A DNA stretch of 14,480 nucleotides from Candidatus Saccharimonadia bacterium (GCA_938050265.1 CALLJT010000103.1:1-14480), one strand, 5' to 3'. Shown: positions 6,292 to 13,597, counted from the stretch's first letter. The notes: generated by a model from the letters alone, not told the origin. Program-made: numbers and translations.

Positions 6292-6966
6292 TTACCAGAT
6301 AATCGGCACCTGCATATAGTCGTTTGCCTGCGTGAATGGCTTGCTGCCAAAAAAGCCTGTACGGGCGCTGAATGGGGATGGGTGCGGAGACTCGAGAATC
6401 AGGTGCTTGTCCGTGTCAATGAGTACATTCTTTTTGCGTGCGTACGCGCCCCAGAGCATGAAAACGATACCGCCGCGCTCACTACTCAATTTCTGTATCG
6501 CTGCGTCCGTTAGCTGCTCCCAGCCACGATTGGCATGACTGCCGGGATTACCCCGCTCGACTGTCAGGACAGCGTTCAGTAGCAGTACACCCTGCTCCGC
6601 CCAACAGGTGAGGTCACCGTCGTGCTTCATTTGGGCCTGCGACTTTGTGCCCGTATCCGATTCGACCTCTTTGAATATATTCTGCAAACTCGGCGGATTC
6701 CGCATAGCGGCAGACACAGAAAACGACAAACCCTGCGCTTGCGGCTGCCCATCAATCTCTCCGTGATACGGGTCTTGACCCAGTATCACGACGCGAACGT
6801 CACCAAAAGGAGTCATGTCGAACGCCTTGAATATATCCTCGCTGTGCGGGTATATCGGCCTGCCTGCTGCATACTCGCCGCGCACAAACTCTATCAGCCC
6901 TGCGTAGTGGCTGCTCCGGAGCTCCTCCTGCAGCGCCATCTGCCAGCTTGCATCGATCTCGAACAT
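6292..6966 (-). CDS. ung: Uracil-DNA glycosylase, family 1
   Basis: The 224-residue product removes uracil from DNA at the start of base excision repair. Family-1 motifs are intact: GQDPYHG (63-69) with catalytic Asp65; the uracil-pocket segment GLSFSV (79-84); LLLNAVLTVE (128-137) with the uracil-binding Asn; LWGAYARKKN; and HPSPFSA (195-201) with catalytic His195. Length matches the family. The ATG lies 3 nt after the stop of the VOC gene, with no clear Shine-Dalgarno, so translation probably depends on coupling to the upstream gene. Confidence 0.96.
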   Translation of the reverse strand: MFEIDASWQMALQEELRSSHYAGLIEFVRGEYAAGRPIYPHSEDIFKAFDMTPFGDVRVVILGQDPYHGEIDGQPQAQGLSFSVSAAMRNPPSLQNIFKEVESDTGTKSQAQMKHDGDLTCWAEQGVLLLNAVLTVERGNPGSHANRGWEQLTDAAIQKLSSERGGIVFMLWGAYARKKNVLIDTDKHLILESPHPSPFSARTGFFGSKPFTQANDYMQVPIIW

Positions 6967-6969
6967 AGC

Positions 6970-7764
6970 CTATAGATCAAACGACGGCTGAATAAGGTAC
7001 AAAAACGCACCCTGCGGATCCGTCACGCCAACCACTTGTCCGGTTTCAGGGATATCCATCTTATCGACGACCACTGTCCCGCCGGCCTCTTGTACGTTTT
7101 CGACTGCTGCATCAATATCTGCAACCGAAAAGTAGGCAGACCAGTTCGGTGCAGTGTCGCCCATTTCCGGCGTTATAGCCATACCGCCACCAACGAAATT
7201 ATCATGAACATCTGTTTTGCCGTCTATCATAAACGATGTGTACATCGTCCCGTCGCCGGTCATATCTGTGTCTTCTGACATCCAGCCAAACACAGCGCCG
7301 TAGAACGCTTTTGCCCGTGTCATATCATGCGTCGCAAGCTCGTTCCAGCCATAAAATCCAGGCTTGATATACTCATCAGCACCTTTGTGTGTGCCAGGCT
7401 GCCACAGGCCAAACACCGCCCCTTGATCATCGGCGATAAGCGCCATGTGCCCGCCGTCCATGACCTGCATAGGCTCGACCATAACTGACCCACCAGCTGC
7501 TTTAGCTGCTTCGACCGTTTCGCCTATATTCGTCGTCTGGAAGTACGTTGTCCATGCAGATGGTGTTCCGTTCGCGGAGCTCATCACACCAGCAGCTATT
7601 TTGCCGCCTTGCGTGAACATATGATATATAACGTTTCCGTCGGTATCGGTCTGCTCGTTCGACTCCCAACCGAGCACTTGCCTGTAGAACTCTTTTGCCC
7701 CGTCTAGATCTGTTGTCGACAAATCCACCCATATTGGTGTGCCATCAGGAAAATTATATGCCAT
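6970..7764 (-). CDS. Two-domain VOC (glyoxalase-fold) protein, CFP32/Rv0577-like
   Basis: The 264-residue product contains two vicinal-oxygen-chelate modules. The first starts near GTPIWVDLSTTDLDGAKEFY and the second near YGWNELATHDMTRAKAFY. Each ends with a strand containing DDQGAVFGLWQ or DPQGAFLYLIQ. The order and wording resemble the mycobacterial CFP32/Rv0577 group. Canonical metal-binding His/Glu residues are poorly kept, so glyoxalase activity should not be assumed; small-ligand binding is as likely. The frame is open 10 codons further upstream, but AAGGAGGG lies about 7 nt before the ATG at 7764, which decides the start. ung follows 3 nt after its stop. Confidence 0.85.
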   Translation of the reverse strand: MAYNFPDGTPIWVDLSTTDLDGAKEFYRQVLGWESNEQTDTDGNVIYHMFTQGGKIAAGVMSSANGTPSAWTTYFQTTNIGETVEAAKAAGGSVMVEPMQVMDGGHMALIADDQGAVFGLWQPGTHKGADEYIKPGFYGWNELATHDMTRAKAFYGAVFGWMSEDTDMTGDGTMYTSFMIDGKTDVHDNFVGGGMAITPEMGDTAPNWSAYFSVADIDAAVENVQEAGGTVVVDKMDIPETGQVVGVTDPQGAFLYLIQPSFDL

Positions 7765-7847
7765 AGTCGTACCCTCCTTGGTTTGTACTACCATGGTACC
7801 ATTTTCTGGAGTACGTATCTGGTGGAAGCATCTACAGTGGGAAGGTG

Positions 7848-7955
7848 CTAGTTGTCGCGTTTTTCGAAATCTTCTGAATCTCTGCGCTTAGACTGAACAA
7901 CTATAACGTACAGCAGAACAAGGATGAAAAATGCTATGAATATCGCTTCTAGCAT
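7848..7955 (-). CDS. Small single-pass membrane peptide (35 aa)
   Basis: This frame runs from ATG (7955-7953) to TAG (7848-7850). The peptide begins MLEAIFIAFFILVLLYVIVV, one complete hydrophobic span, and ends with a highly charged cytoplasmic-type tail (QSKRRDSEDFEKRDN). GAGAGGAG lies about 13 nt upstream and AGAGG only 2 nt upstream, so the Shine-Dalgarno spacing is not ideal. It starts 28 nt after the YbjQ-like gene on the same strand and is probably co-transcribed. The clean hydrophobic-then-charged design argues for a real small membrane protein; no family is recognised. Confidence 0.62.
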   Translation of the reverse strand: MLEAIFIAFFILVLLYVIVVQSKRRDSEDFEKRDN

Positions 7956-7983
7956 GGCCTCTGGGCGACTCCTCTCCTAGAGA

Positions 7984-8298
7984 TCACTTTAGCTTCACCG
8001 CAGTACCATACGCGAGTATCTCGGCGACACCTGCAGAAATCATCGAAGTCGTAAACCTCATGCCGACAATCGCATCAGCCCCAACCGACAGAGCATCGTC
8101 AGTCATTCGCTGGATCGCTTGCTCGCGCGCATGTGCTTGAAGCTCAGTAAACTCACCAATCTCGCCACCGACCAGTGTCTTGACGCTTGCGATTATGTCT
8201 GCCCCAACGTTCTTTGCGCGGACAGTGCTACCTCGTGCAACCCCTAGATGCTCCACGATCTCTCTGCCTGCAATTGTAGCCGTTGTCGATACTATCAT
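7984..8298 (-). CDS. YbjQ/UPF0145 family protein
   Basis: The 104-residue product matches the YbjQ (UPF0145) family in length and pattern: STTATIAGREIVEHLGVARG at the N-terminus, a middle ending GEFTELQAHAREQAIQRM, and GADAIVGMRFTTSMI followed by an AYGTAVKL C-terminal strand. Members form ring-like oligomers and are often labelled heavy-metal-binding-domain proteins; their role is not settled. A TATAAT box lies 6 nt before the ATG, and no Shine-Dalgarno is present, so translation is probably leaderless. It likely heads the unit that includes the 35-aa peptide. Confidence 0.88.
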   Translation of the reverse strand: MIVSTTATIAGREIVEHLGVARGSTVRAKNVGADIIASVKTLVGGEIGEFTELQAHAREQAIQRMTDDALSVGADAIVGMRFTTSMISAGVAEILAYGTAVKLK

Positions 8299-8304
8299 AT
8301 TTCA

Positions 8305-8310
8305 ATTATA
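8305..8310 (-). promoter_or_regulatory. -10 box of the YbjQ-like gene
   Basis: TATAAT on the minus strand (8310-8305) lies 6 nt from the ATG at 8298. No convincing -35 hexamer is seen; TGGATT at 8333-8328 gives a 17-bp spacer but is a poor match. Confidence 0.5.
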
Positions 8311-8402
8311 CCCTACGACGCGTCCCCAATCCACACACTAACCCGATTTTTCCGCAGCGAGGCTGAGCGTCGTTTTTCTTTCTCTATTACTCCATAGTTC
8401 CC

Positions 8403-8786
8403 CTAGTTCTTGCGAGAATGGGTCTCAAGCCATTTGGCAATTTCTGAAACACCTAGCCTGTCGACTGCTATTTTCACTGCAAAATCCTCAAGTTCTTTTG
8501 GATTAGCGACTAATACATGACCATTCTTCATGAGAAACACCGACGCGCATGAGATGCCGCATCTTTTATTGCCGTCAACAAACGGGTGGTCGCCAGTGAT
8601 ATTACGAGCGTACACCGCAGCCTTCTCAAAGACTCCTGGATACTGCTCTGCACCAAAAGCTTGCTGCCTAGGTGTGGCAATAACTGAGCTCAGTCTCTTC
8701 TCGTCTCTGACGCCATGGCTGCCACCAAAGTCTTTGATGAGCCTGTAGTGAGCGTACAGGATATCTTCAGGGGTTAAAAAATACAT
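8403..8786 (-). CDS. doc: Doc-type (Fic-fold) toxin of a toxin-antitoxin pair
   Basis: The 127-residue product has the Fic/Doc active-site loop HPFVDGNKR (67-75). The motif ends in NKR, as in P1 Doc, rather than the NGR of AMP-transferring Fic proteins; Doc toxins phosphorylate EF-Tu and stop translation. Length and the following helix (SCASVFLMKNGH) also match Doc. The ATG directly follows the antitoxin TAG (TAGATG), so the toxin is translationally coupled to the antitoxin. EF-Tu as target is inference from the family. Confidence 0.9.
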   Translation of the reverse strand: MYFLTPEDILYAHYRLIKDFGGSHGVRDEKRLSSVIATPRQQAFGAEQYPGVFEKAAVYARNITGDHPFVDGNKRCGISCASVFLMKNGHVLVANPKELEDFAVKIAVDRLGVSEIAKWLETHSRKN

Positions 8787-9005
8787 CTACCTACTCGCGA
8801 GGTTCTTAAGCGCACCCTTGTACTGCTGAGCAAAGTCTTCGTACTCTTTTGCGACACCGATGTCCAAGTTCTGGGCAGCAGGCTTGAAGCTGATCTCAAG
8901 CTCATCTCCGTATGTAACCCCCATCCGCTTCATGTCTTTTGCGGGTATAGTAACGGCCCCGGAAGAACCGACTTTGATAATCTTTTTTGTTGTGTGTACT
9001 GTCAT
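8787..9005 (-). CDS. AbrB/MazE-type antitoxin paired with Doc
   Basis: The 72-residue product has an N-terminal swapped-hairpin AbrB domain (about 8-42: KVGSSGAVTIPAKDMKRMGV then YGDELEISF) that binds DNA, and an acidic-to-amphipathic C-terminal tail (EYEDFAQQYKGALKNLASR) suited to wrap and block the toxin. P1 Doc is paired with Phd, which is a different DNA-binding fold, so this is an AbrB-headed variant. A TATAAT box lies 6 nt before the ATG, and a perfect palindrome covers the promoter, consistent with autorepression. The toxin follows with no gap. Confidence 0.85.
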   Translation of the reverse strand: MTVHTTKKIIKVGSSGAVTIPAKDMKRMGVTYGDELEISFKPAAQNLDIGVAKEYEDFAQQYKGALKNLASR

Positions 9006-9010
9006 GTCCG

Positions 9011-9039
9011 TATTATAACAAAATTATAATATTTTTCAA
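9011..9039 (-). promoter_or_regulatory. Antitoxin-toxin promoter with overlapping palindromic operator
   Basis: On the minus strand, TTGAAA (9039-9034), 16 bp and TATAAT (9017-9012) form a near-consensus promoter, 6 nt from the antitoxin ATG. TATTATAA (9011-9018) and TTATAATA (9024-9031) are perfect 8-bp inverted repeats 5 bp apart, covering the -10 box and most of the spacer. An antitoxin dimer bound here would block RNA polymerase. Confidence 0.65.
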
Positions 9040-9052
9040 TACCGCTTACGCA

Positions 9053-9466
9053 TCAGTACCGCTCATCCTTGATGAACTCTACCCAGACACCGTCGGGATC
9101 TTTGACAAAGAAAAACCGCGCAACTCCCCCGTCGCTCTGCTTCTCAAAAATCTCACTCACGTCATCAGAGATATTCATCCTCACGACCTCTTCGCGCGCA
9201 GCACCTACATCGCCAACTGCAAACGCAATGTGCTTCACTCCAACCTTGTCTATGTCGTTCGCAATGTCCATACCGAGCGCATCCGCATCCGAGTTGGCAG
9301 AAAAACAAAACATCTCGATATACACGTCACCGAGTTTCAAGTGCGTGTTGGTTTTCACGCCATCATCATAAAAATGCACCTGCTCAAACCCAAGCGCTTC
9401 ATAAAACGCCAACGACCGCTCACGGTCCCTTACAGAAATTGCCACGTGATGATGAACTAGCTTCAT
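9053..9466 (-). CDS. VOC (glyoxalase-fold) protein, 137 aa
   Basis: A single VOC domain: HHHVAISVRDRERSLAFYEALGF at the start, VKHIAFAV at the start of the second module half, and KDPDGVWVEFIK at the end. His7, His79 and the Glu of VEF are at positions that bind metal in the glyoxalase/dioxygenase superfamily, so a metalloenzyme is possible. Substrate unknown. It is the last gene of the seven-gene operon and overlaps the preceding gene by 4 nt (ATGA). Confidence 0.85.
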   Translation of the reverse strand: MKLVHHHVAISVRDRERSLAFYEALGFEQVHFYDDGVKTNTHLKLGDVYIEMFCFSANSDADALGMDIANDIDKVGVKHIAFAVGDVGAAREEVVRMNISDDVSEIFEKQSDGGVARFFFVKDPDGVWVEFIKDERY

Positions 9467-10269
9467 GCGTACTCCTCTGCCCAGGAGTCGTATTCGGTGA
9501 ACCGCTCATCAAAATCCAAGAATGCTTCTTCGAGCCCATGTGCAAGTGCGTAATCCCTCATTTCGTGATATGCATCAGACTTCCACGGCCGCTCGCGTTC
9601 TAGGTGGAAAAATTTGTTACGAAAAATAAAATACGCGTCGGACCGACTATACACCACCGAATACCATGTCTCTTTCATCTGACCAGCCAATAGATCAACC
9701 TGCTTTTCAACTACATCAGAGTCAAGTTTCATAAAAAACTGGTGCCACATTTTTGACGTCGTTGCTTCTGGTTTATGCGCGATCTCAACTTTGAGCAAAT
9801 CTAGATCATTCAGTATCGTCGGATCATCCAGCCCTTCGGATGAAACTTTACAAAAGTACTCTCTGCTGCCGTCTAACTCGATCAACTCGATCAAGTTACC
9901 GTCTGGGTCCTTGACGAACGCAAACTCTCCACCAATAAATGCAGAATCCTTGTCCATAGCCACCTCAACGCCATTATTGCTTAACCGCTGCAAGGCCTTA
10001 TCTAGACTAGCAACACGTAAGCATACATGTTTTGTGCCTATCTGCTGAATATCCGACGAGACCTCACAGCGCTCAGACGGCAGCTCCTGTGGCTTGGCGT
10101 GAGCAAATAATTCAATATGATCACCATGCACATTGCTCAGCAGCGCCATGTCCAGCTGTCTGTCACTGCTAGTATGGAAAGCTGGATCGCCGAACCCCAA
10201 GTGTCTTCGATACCATTCTATCGAGCTATCCATCGAACTAACAGAAATCGCCACATGATGTATCTTCAT
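9463..10269 (-). CDS. VOC protein with an unassigned C-terminal domain (268 aa)
   Basis: Residues 1-132 form a VOC domain (IHHVAISVSSMDSSIEWY, TKHVCLRV, KDPDGNLIELIE) with His5, His81 and Glu128 as candidate metal ligands. Residues 133-268 form a second domain I do not recognise: aromatic- and charge-rich, with MWHQFFMKLD, YFIFRNKFFHLERERPW and an acidic end (FDERFTEYDSWAEEY). The N-terminal half is closely related in wording to the 137-aa VOC gene downstream, which suggests tandem duplication plus domain gain. It overlaps both neighbours by 4 nt (ATGA), so the three VOC genes are translationally coupled. Confidence 0.82.
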   Translation of the reverse strand: MKIHHVAISVSSMDSSIEWYRRHLGFGDPAFHTSSDRQLDMALLSNVHGDHIELFAHAKPQELPSERCEVSSDIQQIGTKHVCLRVASLDKALQRLSNNGVEVAMDKDSAFIGGEFAFVKDPDGNLIELIELDGSREYFCKVSSEGLDDPTILNDLDLLKVEIAHKPEATTSKMWHQFFMKLDSDVVEKQVDLLAGQMKETWYSVVYSRSDAYFIFRNKFFHLERERPWKSDAYHEMRDYALAHGLEEAFLDFDERFTEYDSWAEEYA

Positions 10270-10637
10270 GATTCTTTAATCTCTTCTGCTATTTCGTAGT
10301 ATGTTCCATGCTGATCTTTCAAAAACAGGTAGTTCAGCGTTTTTCCGTGTGTAAACGGTATGACCTCTTCGAATCCGCTCCGTACTAAGTCCGCGGCCAC
10401 CGTTCGCGCGTCGTCTGTCTTGAACGCTATATGCCGCCCGACAATCTCGTTCATGCGAGACTCACCAGTAAACTGCCACAGCTCAAGTCCTGCGCCGTTC
10501 GAGTCAACAACGAGTGCAGCCCTCGCTGGTGGCTCATCTTTTTCAAAAGTATGCTTTAGGCTAAAGCCAAGCTGGCCCCAGAGCTTTATTGCCTCATCGA
10601 GATCATCAACCATAAACCCTGCGTGTGCGAATTGCAT
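10266..10637 (-). CDS. VOC (glyoxalase-fold) protein, 123 aa
   Basis: The product is one VOC domain: FAHAGFMVDDLDEAIKLWGQLGF, GRHIAFKTDD and KDQHGTYYEIAEE. The wording is like methylmalonyl-CoA epimerase/glyoxalase-type proteins, with His5, the His of GRHIAF and the Glu of YYEIAE as possible metal ligands. The frame is open 24 codons further upstream into the preceding SDR gene, but GGAGAAGG lies a few nt before the ATG at 10637 and the domain starts there, so that start is chosen. It follows the SDR stop by 17 nt and overlaps the next gene by 4 nt. Confidence 0.84.
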   Translation of the reverse strand: MQFAHAGFMVDDLDEAIKLWGQLGFSLKHTFEKDEPPARAALVVDSNGAGLELWQFTGESRMNEIVGRHIAFKTDDARTVAADLVRSGFEEVIPFTHGKTLNYLFLKDQHGTYYEIAEEIKES

Positions 10638-10654
10638 AGACACCTTCTCCTGTC

Positions 10655-11398
10655 TTAACCGAGCGTTTTTAGATACATGCCACCATCTATCACGAGAATA
10701 GTTCCGCAAATCGAATCATTCTCCAGTATAGACACGACACCTTGTGAAATTTCTTCAGGCTTGATCCAGCGGCGCGTCAGATGAGGCTCGACTTTTTCGG
10801 CACGCTGAGACTCCGTCATTTCACCCCATGAAGAGGATATCGTCCGCCCTGGAGCGATCGCATTCACAAGTACATTCGGGGCCAGATCTTTCGCTAAGTT
10901 CTTCATGTATGAATTAAGCGCTGCTTTTGTAGCAGCATAAGCGGCTGCGCTCGCCCTCCCTCGACCATCGCCTCCGTGGACAGAAGATATGAAAACAATC
11001 TTACCATAATCCATCATGTCGAGAGACTCATCGATAACAGATACTTGCGCAAAATAGTTAACCGCAAAGAGGCGTCTATGTGCGGCTACGTTCCGCACTC
11101 CGTCTTCCGAGTCAGAGATGCCCAAGTTGCCAACTACTACATCCAAGGTATTCGTATGATTCCGAATCTCCTCAAACATATTCTTAACCCCAGCCTCTGT
11201 GGAAAGATCAGACCTGACAAGAACCGCCTCTCCGCCACGGGACGAGATTTGTTTCGCCAATTCGGATGCAGCCTCTTCGTCGGACGAATAGTTCACAAAG
11301 ACCTTCATCCCACGTTCACATGCTAATACCTCGGATATGCTCGCACCAATACCTTTTGATCCACCCGTCACTAGAGCTGTCTTCCCCTCTAATTTCAT
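10655..11398 (-). CDS. Short-chain dehydrogenase/reductase, FabG-like
   Basis: The 247-residue product is a classical SDR that reduces or oxidises a carbonyl/alcohol with NAD(P). TGGSKGIG (11-18) binds the cofactor, with Lys15 favouring NADP as in FabG. Asp64 of the SDL segment sits in the usual adenine-ring site. GNLG (90-93) replaces the common NNAG. Ser139, Tyr154 and Lys158 form the catalytic set (YAATK), and NAIAPGRT follows. The C-terminus ends IDGGMYL as in FabG. GGAG lies about 10 nt before the ATG. The substrate is unknown; the setting among VOC proteins suggests small reactive carbonyls, by inference. Confidence 0.88.
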   Translation of the reverse strand: MKLEGKTALVTGGSKGIGASISEVLACERGMKVFVNYSSDEEAASELAKQISSRGGEAVLVRSDLSTEAGVKNMFEEIRNHTNTLDVVVGNLGISDSEDGVRNVAAHRRLFAVNYFAQVSVIDESLDMMDYGKIVFISSVHGGDGRGRASAAAYAATKAALNSYMKNLAKDLAPNVLVNAIAPGRTISSSWGEMTESQRAEKVEPHLTRRWIKPEEISQGVVSILENDSICGTILVIDGGMYLKTLG

Positions 11399-11431
11399 AC
11401 TGTGTACTCCTGCCTTGGATGGTCTGGATAA

Positions 11432-11842
11432 TTAAACATATGTGTTCATTTTTATCTCCCAGAACGCGTGTTCGTTTGTCTGCCCAGAAGTACTTTGGCG
11501 TAGCAGCTCCTGCGCATCATGCTGTACGAACTTTGCCACGTATGTAGCATGCGCGGTCTTGATTGCGGCCTCGTCTGTTAGCTCACGGATTACTCCCTGA
11601 CCGGACAGTGCTCGGACTGGAGCACCCGGGTTTTGTTGCGGCAACACAGCAATAGACACCGCGTTGTTTGCGCGAACAAACTCAGAATGGACCCGGTCCC
11701 TCCGTGAATATACAATAATTGTGTTCAAGTCACCCGCATAGTGCATCCACACCTGATACGGCTTGTCGCCGTCCACGCAGGCGAAACTCAGCGCATACGA
11801 CTGGTCGACCATTTCCGTTATGTTCTGTCTGAGATCCTTCAT
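11432..11842 (-). CDS. FMN-binding split-barrel (pyridoxamine-phosphate-oxidase-like) protein
   Basis: The 136-residue product has the pattern of small split-barrel flavoproteins: a first strand pair (YALSFACVDGDKPYQVWMHYAG), a second (TIIVYSRRDRVHSEFVRAN), then VSIAVLPQQN and VRALSGQGVIRELTD. Members bind FMN, F420 or heme; the cofactor cannot be decided here. AGGAGG sits 8 nt before the ATG, inside the end of the upstream hydrolase gene, whose stop is 1 nt away. The next gene (SDR) follows after 33 nt. Confidence 0.75.
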   Translation of the reverse strand: MKDLRQNITEMVDQSYALSFACVDGDKPYQVWMHYAGDLNTIIVYSRRDRVHSEFVRANNAVSIAVLPQQNPGAPVRALSGQGVIRELTDEAAIKTAHATYVAKFVQHDAQELLRQSTSGQTNEHAFWEIKMNTYV

Positions 11843-11843
11843 C

Positions 11844-12824
11844 CTATACCTCCTGTATTATACGGCGCAATGCCTTTAACGATTCTGGGACAATATTATG
11901 CGATGCAACTACCGGCGTAAGTGTTGCGTGATTAGCTGCCGCAGCGAGCTTCGTTGACAGCAACATTGGGCACAGCATATCAAAACGCCCTTGGACAATA
12001 TAAATGTGCCCATTAAACTTATGAATATTACGTAGAATATACCCTTCTTCGAGATACGAATCGTTTATCTCGTAGTCAGCAAAAATTGCGTAGCCCAGTG
12101 GGTCAAAGTCTTCCTGCGGATTATCCGGGTCAACATATACAAACGAATGACCGAGGTCCTCTAGGTTGGATTCGTAATTATGAATAGCTACGATAGAACG
12201 GACAAGCTCAGGACTACTAAAGTCATCGGCATCGGCATACTTCTGGACCTGCTCTAGATGATAGCGTATTGGGTTATCGTGACGGTCTGCGGGCGTACAA
12301 CTTAGGAGCTTCTGCCATACCTCTGGGTAGAAAAGACCGATCGTACCATCATTGAAATGCTGCACGCTTTTAGCGTCTGCTAAGAACACTGCGCTAATAA
12401 CTACGTCTTGTACGAACTCAGGGTATTTGATAGCAAACAGCAAACACAGTGTAGAGCCGAAGCTACTGCCACGAACGTTCACCCGCTCAAACCCTACCGC
12501 ATCAGCCAACAGCTTAGCGTCGGCAATCGTATCCCATGTAGTATTGCTTTGTCTCGGAGTTTCTGACATTGACATACCACAACCACGCTGGTCAAAAAAC
12601 AACACTAAATCATGCTCAGGGTCAAACACTTCTTTATGCCGCTTACCAATACTATCGGCGCCCGGGCCTCCATGAAACACTATAAACGGCGTCTTATCCG
12701 TATCCACATTGCCCCACAACTCATACCACAGCTTATGGCCACTACCTACATCAAACATGCTCGACGTGACCGTGTGCTCGTCATTAACCTCGTCGTTCGG
12801 TACATGCGTAGCAGCTTGCTGCAC
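11844..12824 (-). CDS. Alpha/beta hydrolase, proline iminopeptidase-like
   Basis: The 326-residue product fits the proline-iminopeptidase (peptidase S33) branch: HGGPG (51-55) forms the oxyanion hole, FDQRGCGMS (77-85) is the family marker, GSSFGS (119-124) holds nucleophile Ser121, GRFD (279-282) holds Asp282, and His309 in ASHN completes the triad. The usual GGSWGS is changed to GSSFGS, so substrate preference may differ. These enzymes release N-terminal proline or act on small esters/amides in the cytoplasm. Translation begins at GTG (12824), decided by GGGAGG 8 nt upstream; the stop of the preceding SDR is 1 nt away. Confidence 0.85.
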   Translation of the reverse strand: MQQAATHVPNDEVNDEHTVTSSMFDVGSGHKLWYELWGNVDTDKTPFIVFHGGPGADSIGKRHKEVFDPEHDLVLFFDQRGCGMSMSETPRQSNTTWDTIADAKLLADAVGFERVNVRGSSFGSTLCLLFAIKYPEFVQDVVISAVFLADAKSVQHFNDGTIGLFYPEVWQKLLSCTPADRHDNPIRYHLEQVQKYADADDFSSPELVRSIVAIHNYESNLEDLGHSFVYVDPDNPQEDFDPLGYAIFADYEINDSYLEEGYILRNIHKFNGHIYIVQGRFDMLCPMLLSTKLAAAANHATLTPVVASHNIVPESLKALRRIIQEV

Positions 12825-12825
12825 T

Positions 12826-13554
12826 CTAGTAACCTCCCTGCCCGTTCACGTACAAAAAGTTACCGTTCAGATATCTACCTGAGTCCTCCGACAAGGCCAA
12901 GCATGCTCGTGCTACATCTTCAGGCTCTGTTACTCGTCCGAGTGGGTTGTTATGAGCAAAATCATCCCATAGTTTCTGTGTGCTCCCGCCAGCTTTATCC
13001 CATAGTCCAGTCTTCGTAGGCCCCGGACAAACCGCATTAACCCGGATTTTATATTTTTTTGCTAAACGTTTGGCGTTACCAATTGTCGTAGCTATCAGAG
13101 CAGCCTCACTAGTTTGATACGCAATGTAATCACCGTCCGGACGTAGCCCGTCGGTGGATGGAATATAGATAATGTTAGGATTATCAGATTTTGCCAACAG
13201 CGGCACTGCATAATGCGTGCAGAGAAAAGCCCCATCAATCATTGGAGCCGTAACTTTACGCCAGTCCGCATAGGATGCCTCATCCACGCCGAGAGGCTTT
13301 TCTTCTGCGACAGCAAACACCAGCACGTCTAGTTCGCCTAGGTCTGCGAACAAAGCCTTAACGGATGCATCATCGGCAACGTCAATCTGTATGGCTTCTG
13401 CCGAGACGCCCAATTCCTTGCACTCCCGTACAGCTCCGTCTGCTTTTTCTTTGTTCTGATAATACGTGAGAGCGACATCATACCCTGCCCGAGCATACGC
13501 AAACGCAATCACGCTCCCAATACCGCCCGACCCGCCAATAATCAACGCCTTCAT
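12826..13554 (-). CDS. SDR-family protein lacking the catalytic lysine; first gene of the operon
   Basis: The 242-residue product has a clear Rossmann start (MKALIIGGSGGIGS, nucleotide loop 7-13), Asp58 in the IDV segment, and the SDR fold through NAVCPGPTKTG to the VNGQGGY end. Ser133 and Tyr146 are in place, but the position four residues after Tyr is Glu150 (AYQTSE), not Lys, and the NNAG segment is FAVA. Classical catalysis is therefore doubtful; cofactor binding or a regulatory role is possible. The frame is open 6 codons further upstream, but the TATTAT box (13566-13561) lies inside that extension, exactly 6 nt before the ATG at 13554, so a leaderless start there is chosen. Confidence 0.84.
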   Translation of the reverse strand: MKALIIGGSGGIGSVIAFAYARAGYDVALTYYQNKEKADGAVRECKELGVSAEAIQIDVADDASVKALFADLGELDVLVFAVAEEKPLGVDEASYADWRKVTAPMIDGAFLCTHYAVPLLAKSDNPNIIYIPSTDGLRPDGDYIAYQTSEAALIATTIGNAKRLAKKYKIRVNAVCPGPTKTGLWDKAGGSTQKLWDDFAHNNPLGRVTEPEDVARACLALSEDSGRYLNGNFLYVNGQGGY

Positions 13555-13560
13555 ATCTAC

Positions 13561-13597
13561 ATAATACACCACCGTCCTCCCCTACCCATCCCCGCCC
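13561..13597 (-). promoter_or_regulatory. Operon promoter: leaderless -10 box with a G-quadruplex motif upstream
   Basis: TATTAT (13566-13561, minus strand) lies 6 nt from the ATG at 13554. No -35 hexamer is seen. The place where it would lie is inside GGGCGGGGATGGGTAGGGG (minus strand, 13597-13579), four runs of three or more G separated by 1-2 nt, the classic pattern for a G-quadruplex. Upstream, the plus strand has no G from 13595 to 13660, so the minus strand is G/T-rich with no C. Confidence 0.55.

Noticed and set aside
7765..7794. 10-residue N-terminal extension of the two-domain VOC protein
   Set aside because: AAGGAGGG lies within it, directly before the ATG at 7764.
7793..7802. ATGGTACCAT palindrome upstream of the two-domain VOC gene
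   Set aside because: It is short, common by chance, and not linked to a clear promoter.
8353..8377. Hairpin followed by TTTTT on the plus strand between the Doc and YbjQ genes
   Set aside because: It points in the direction in which no plus-strand gene ends, and the stem needs a 2-nt bulge.
8987..9460. 157-residue plus-strand open frame opposite the VOC gene and antitoxin promoter
   Set aside because: It is an antisense shadow; the minus strand encodes a clear VOC domain and no start signal precedes the plus-strand frame.
10638..10709. 24-residue N-terminal extension of the 123-aa VOC protein
   Set aside because: It overlaps the end of the SDR gene, is low in family similarity, and the Shine-Dalgarno belongs to the ATG at 10637.
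13555..13572. 6-residue N-terminal extension of the first SDR
   Set aside because: It contains the -10 box, and the Rossmann core begins at MKALIIGG.
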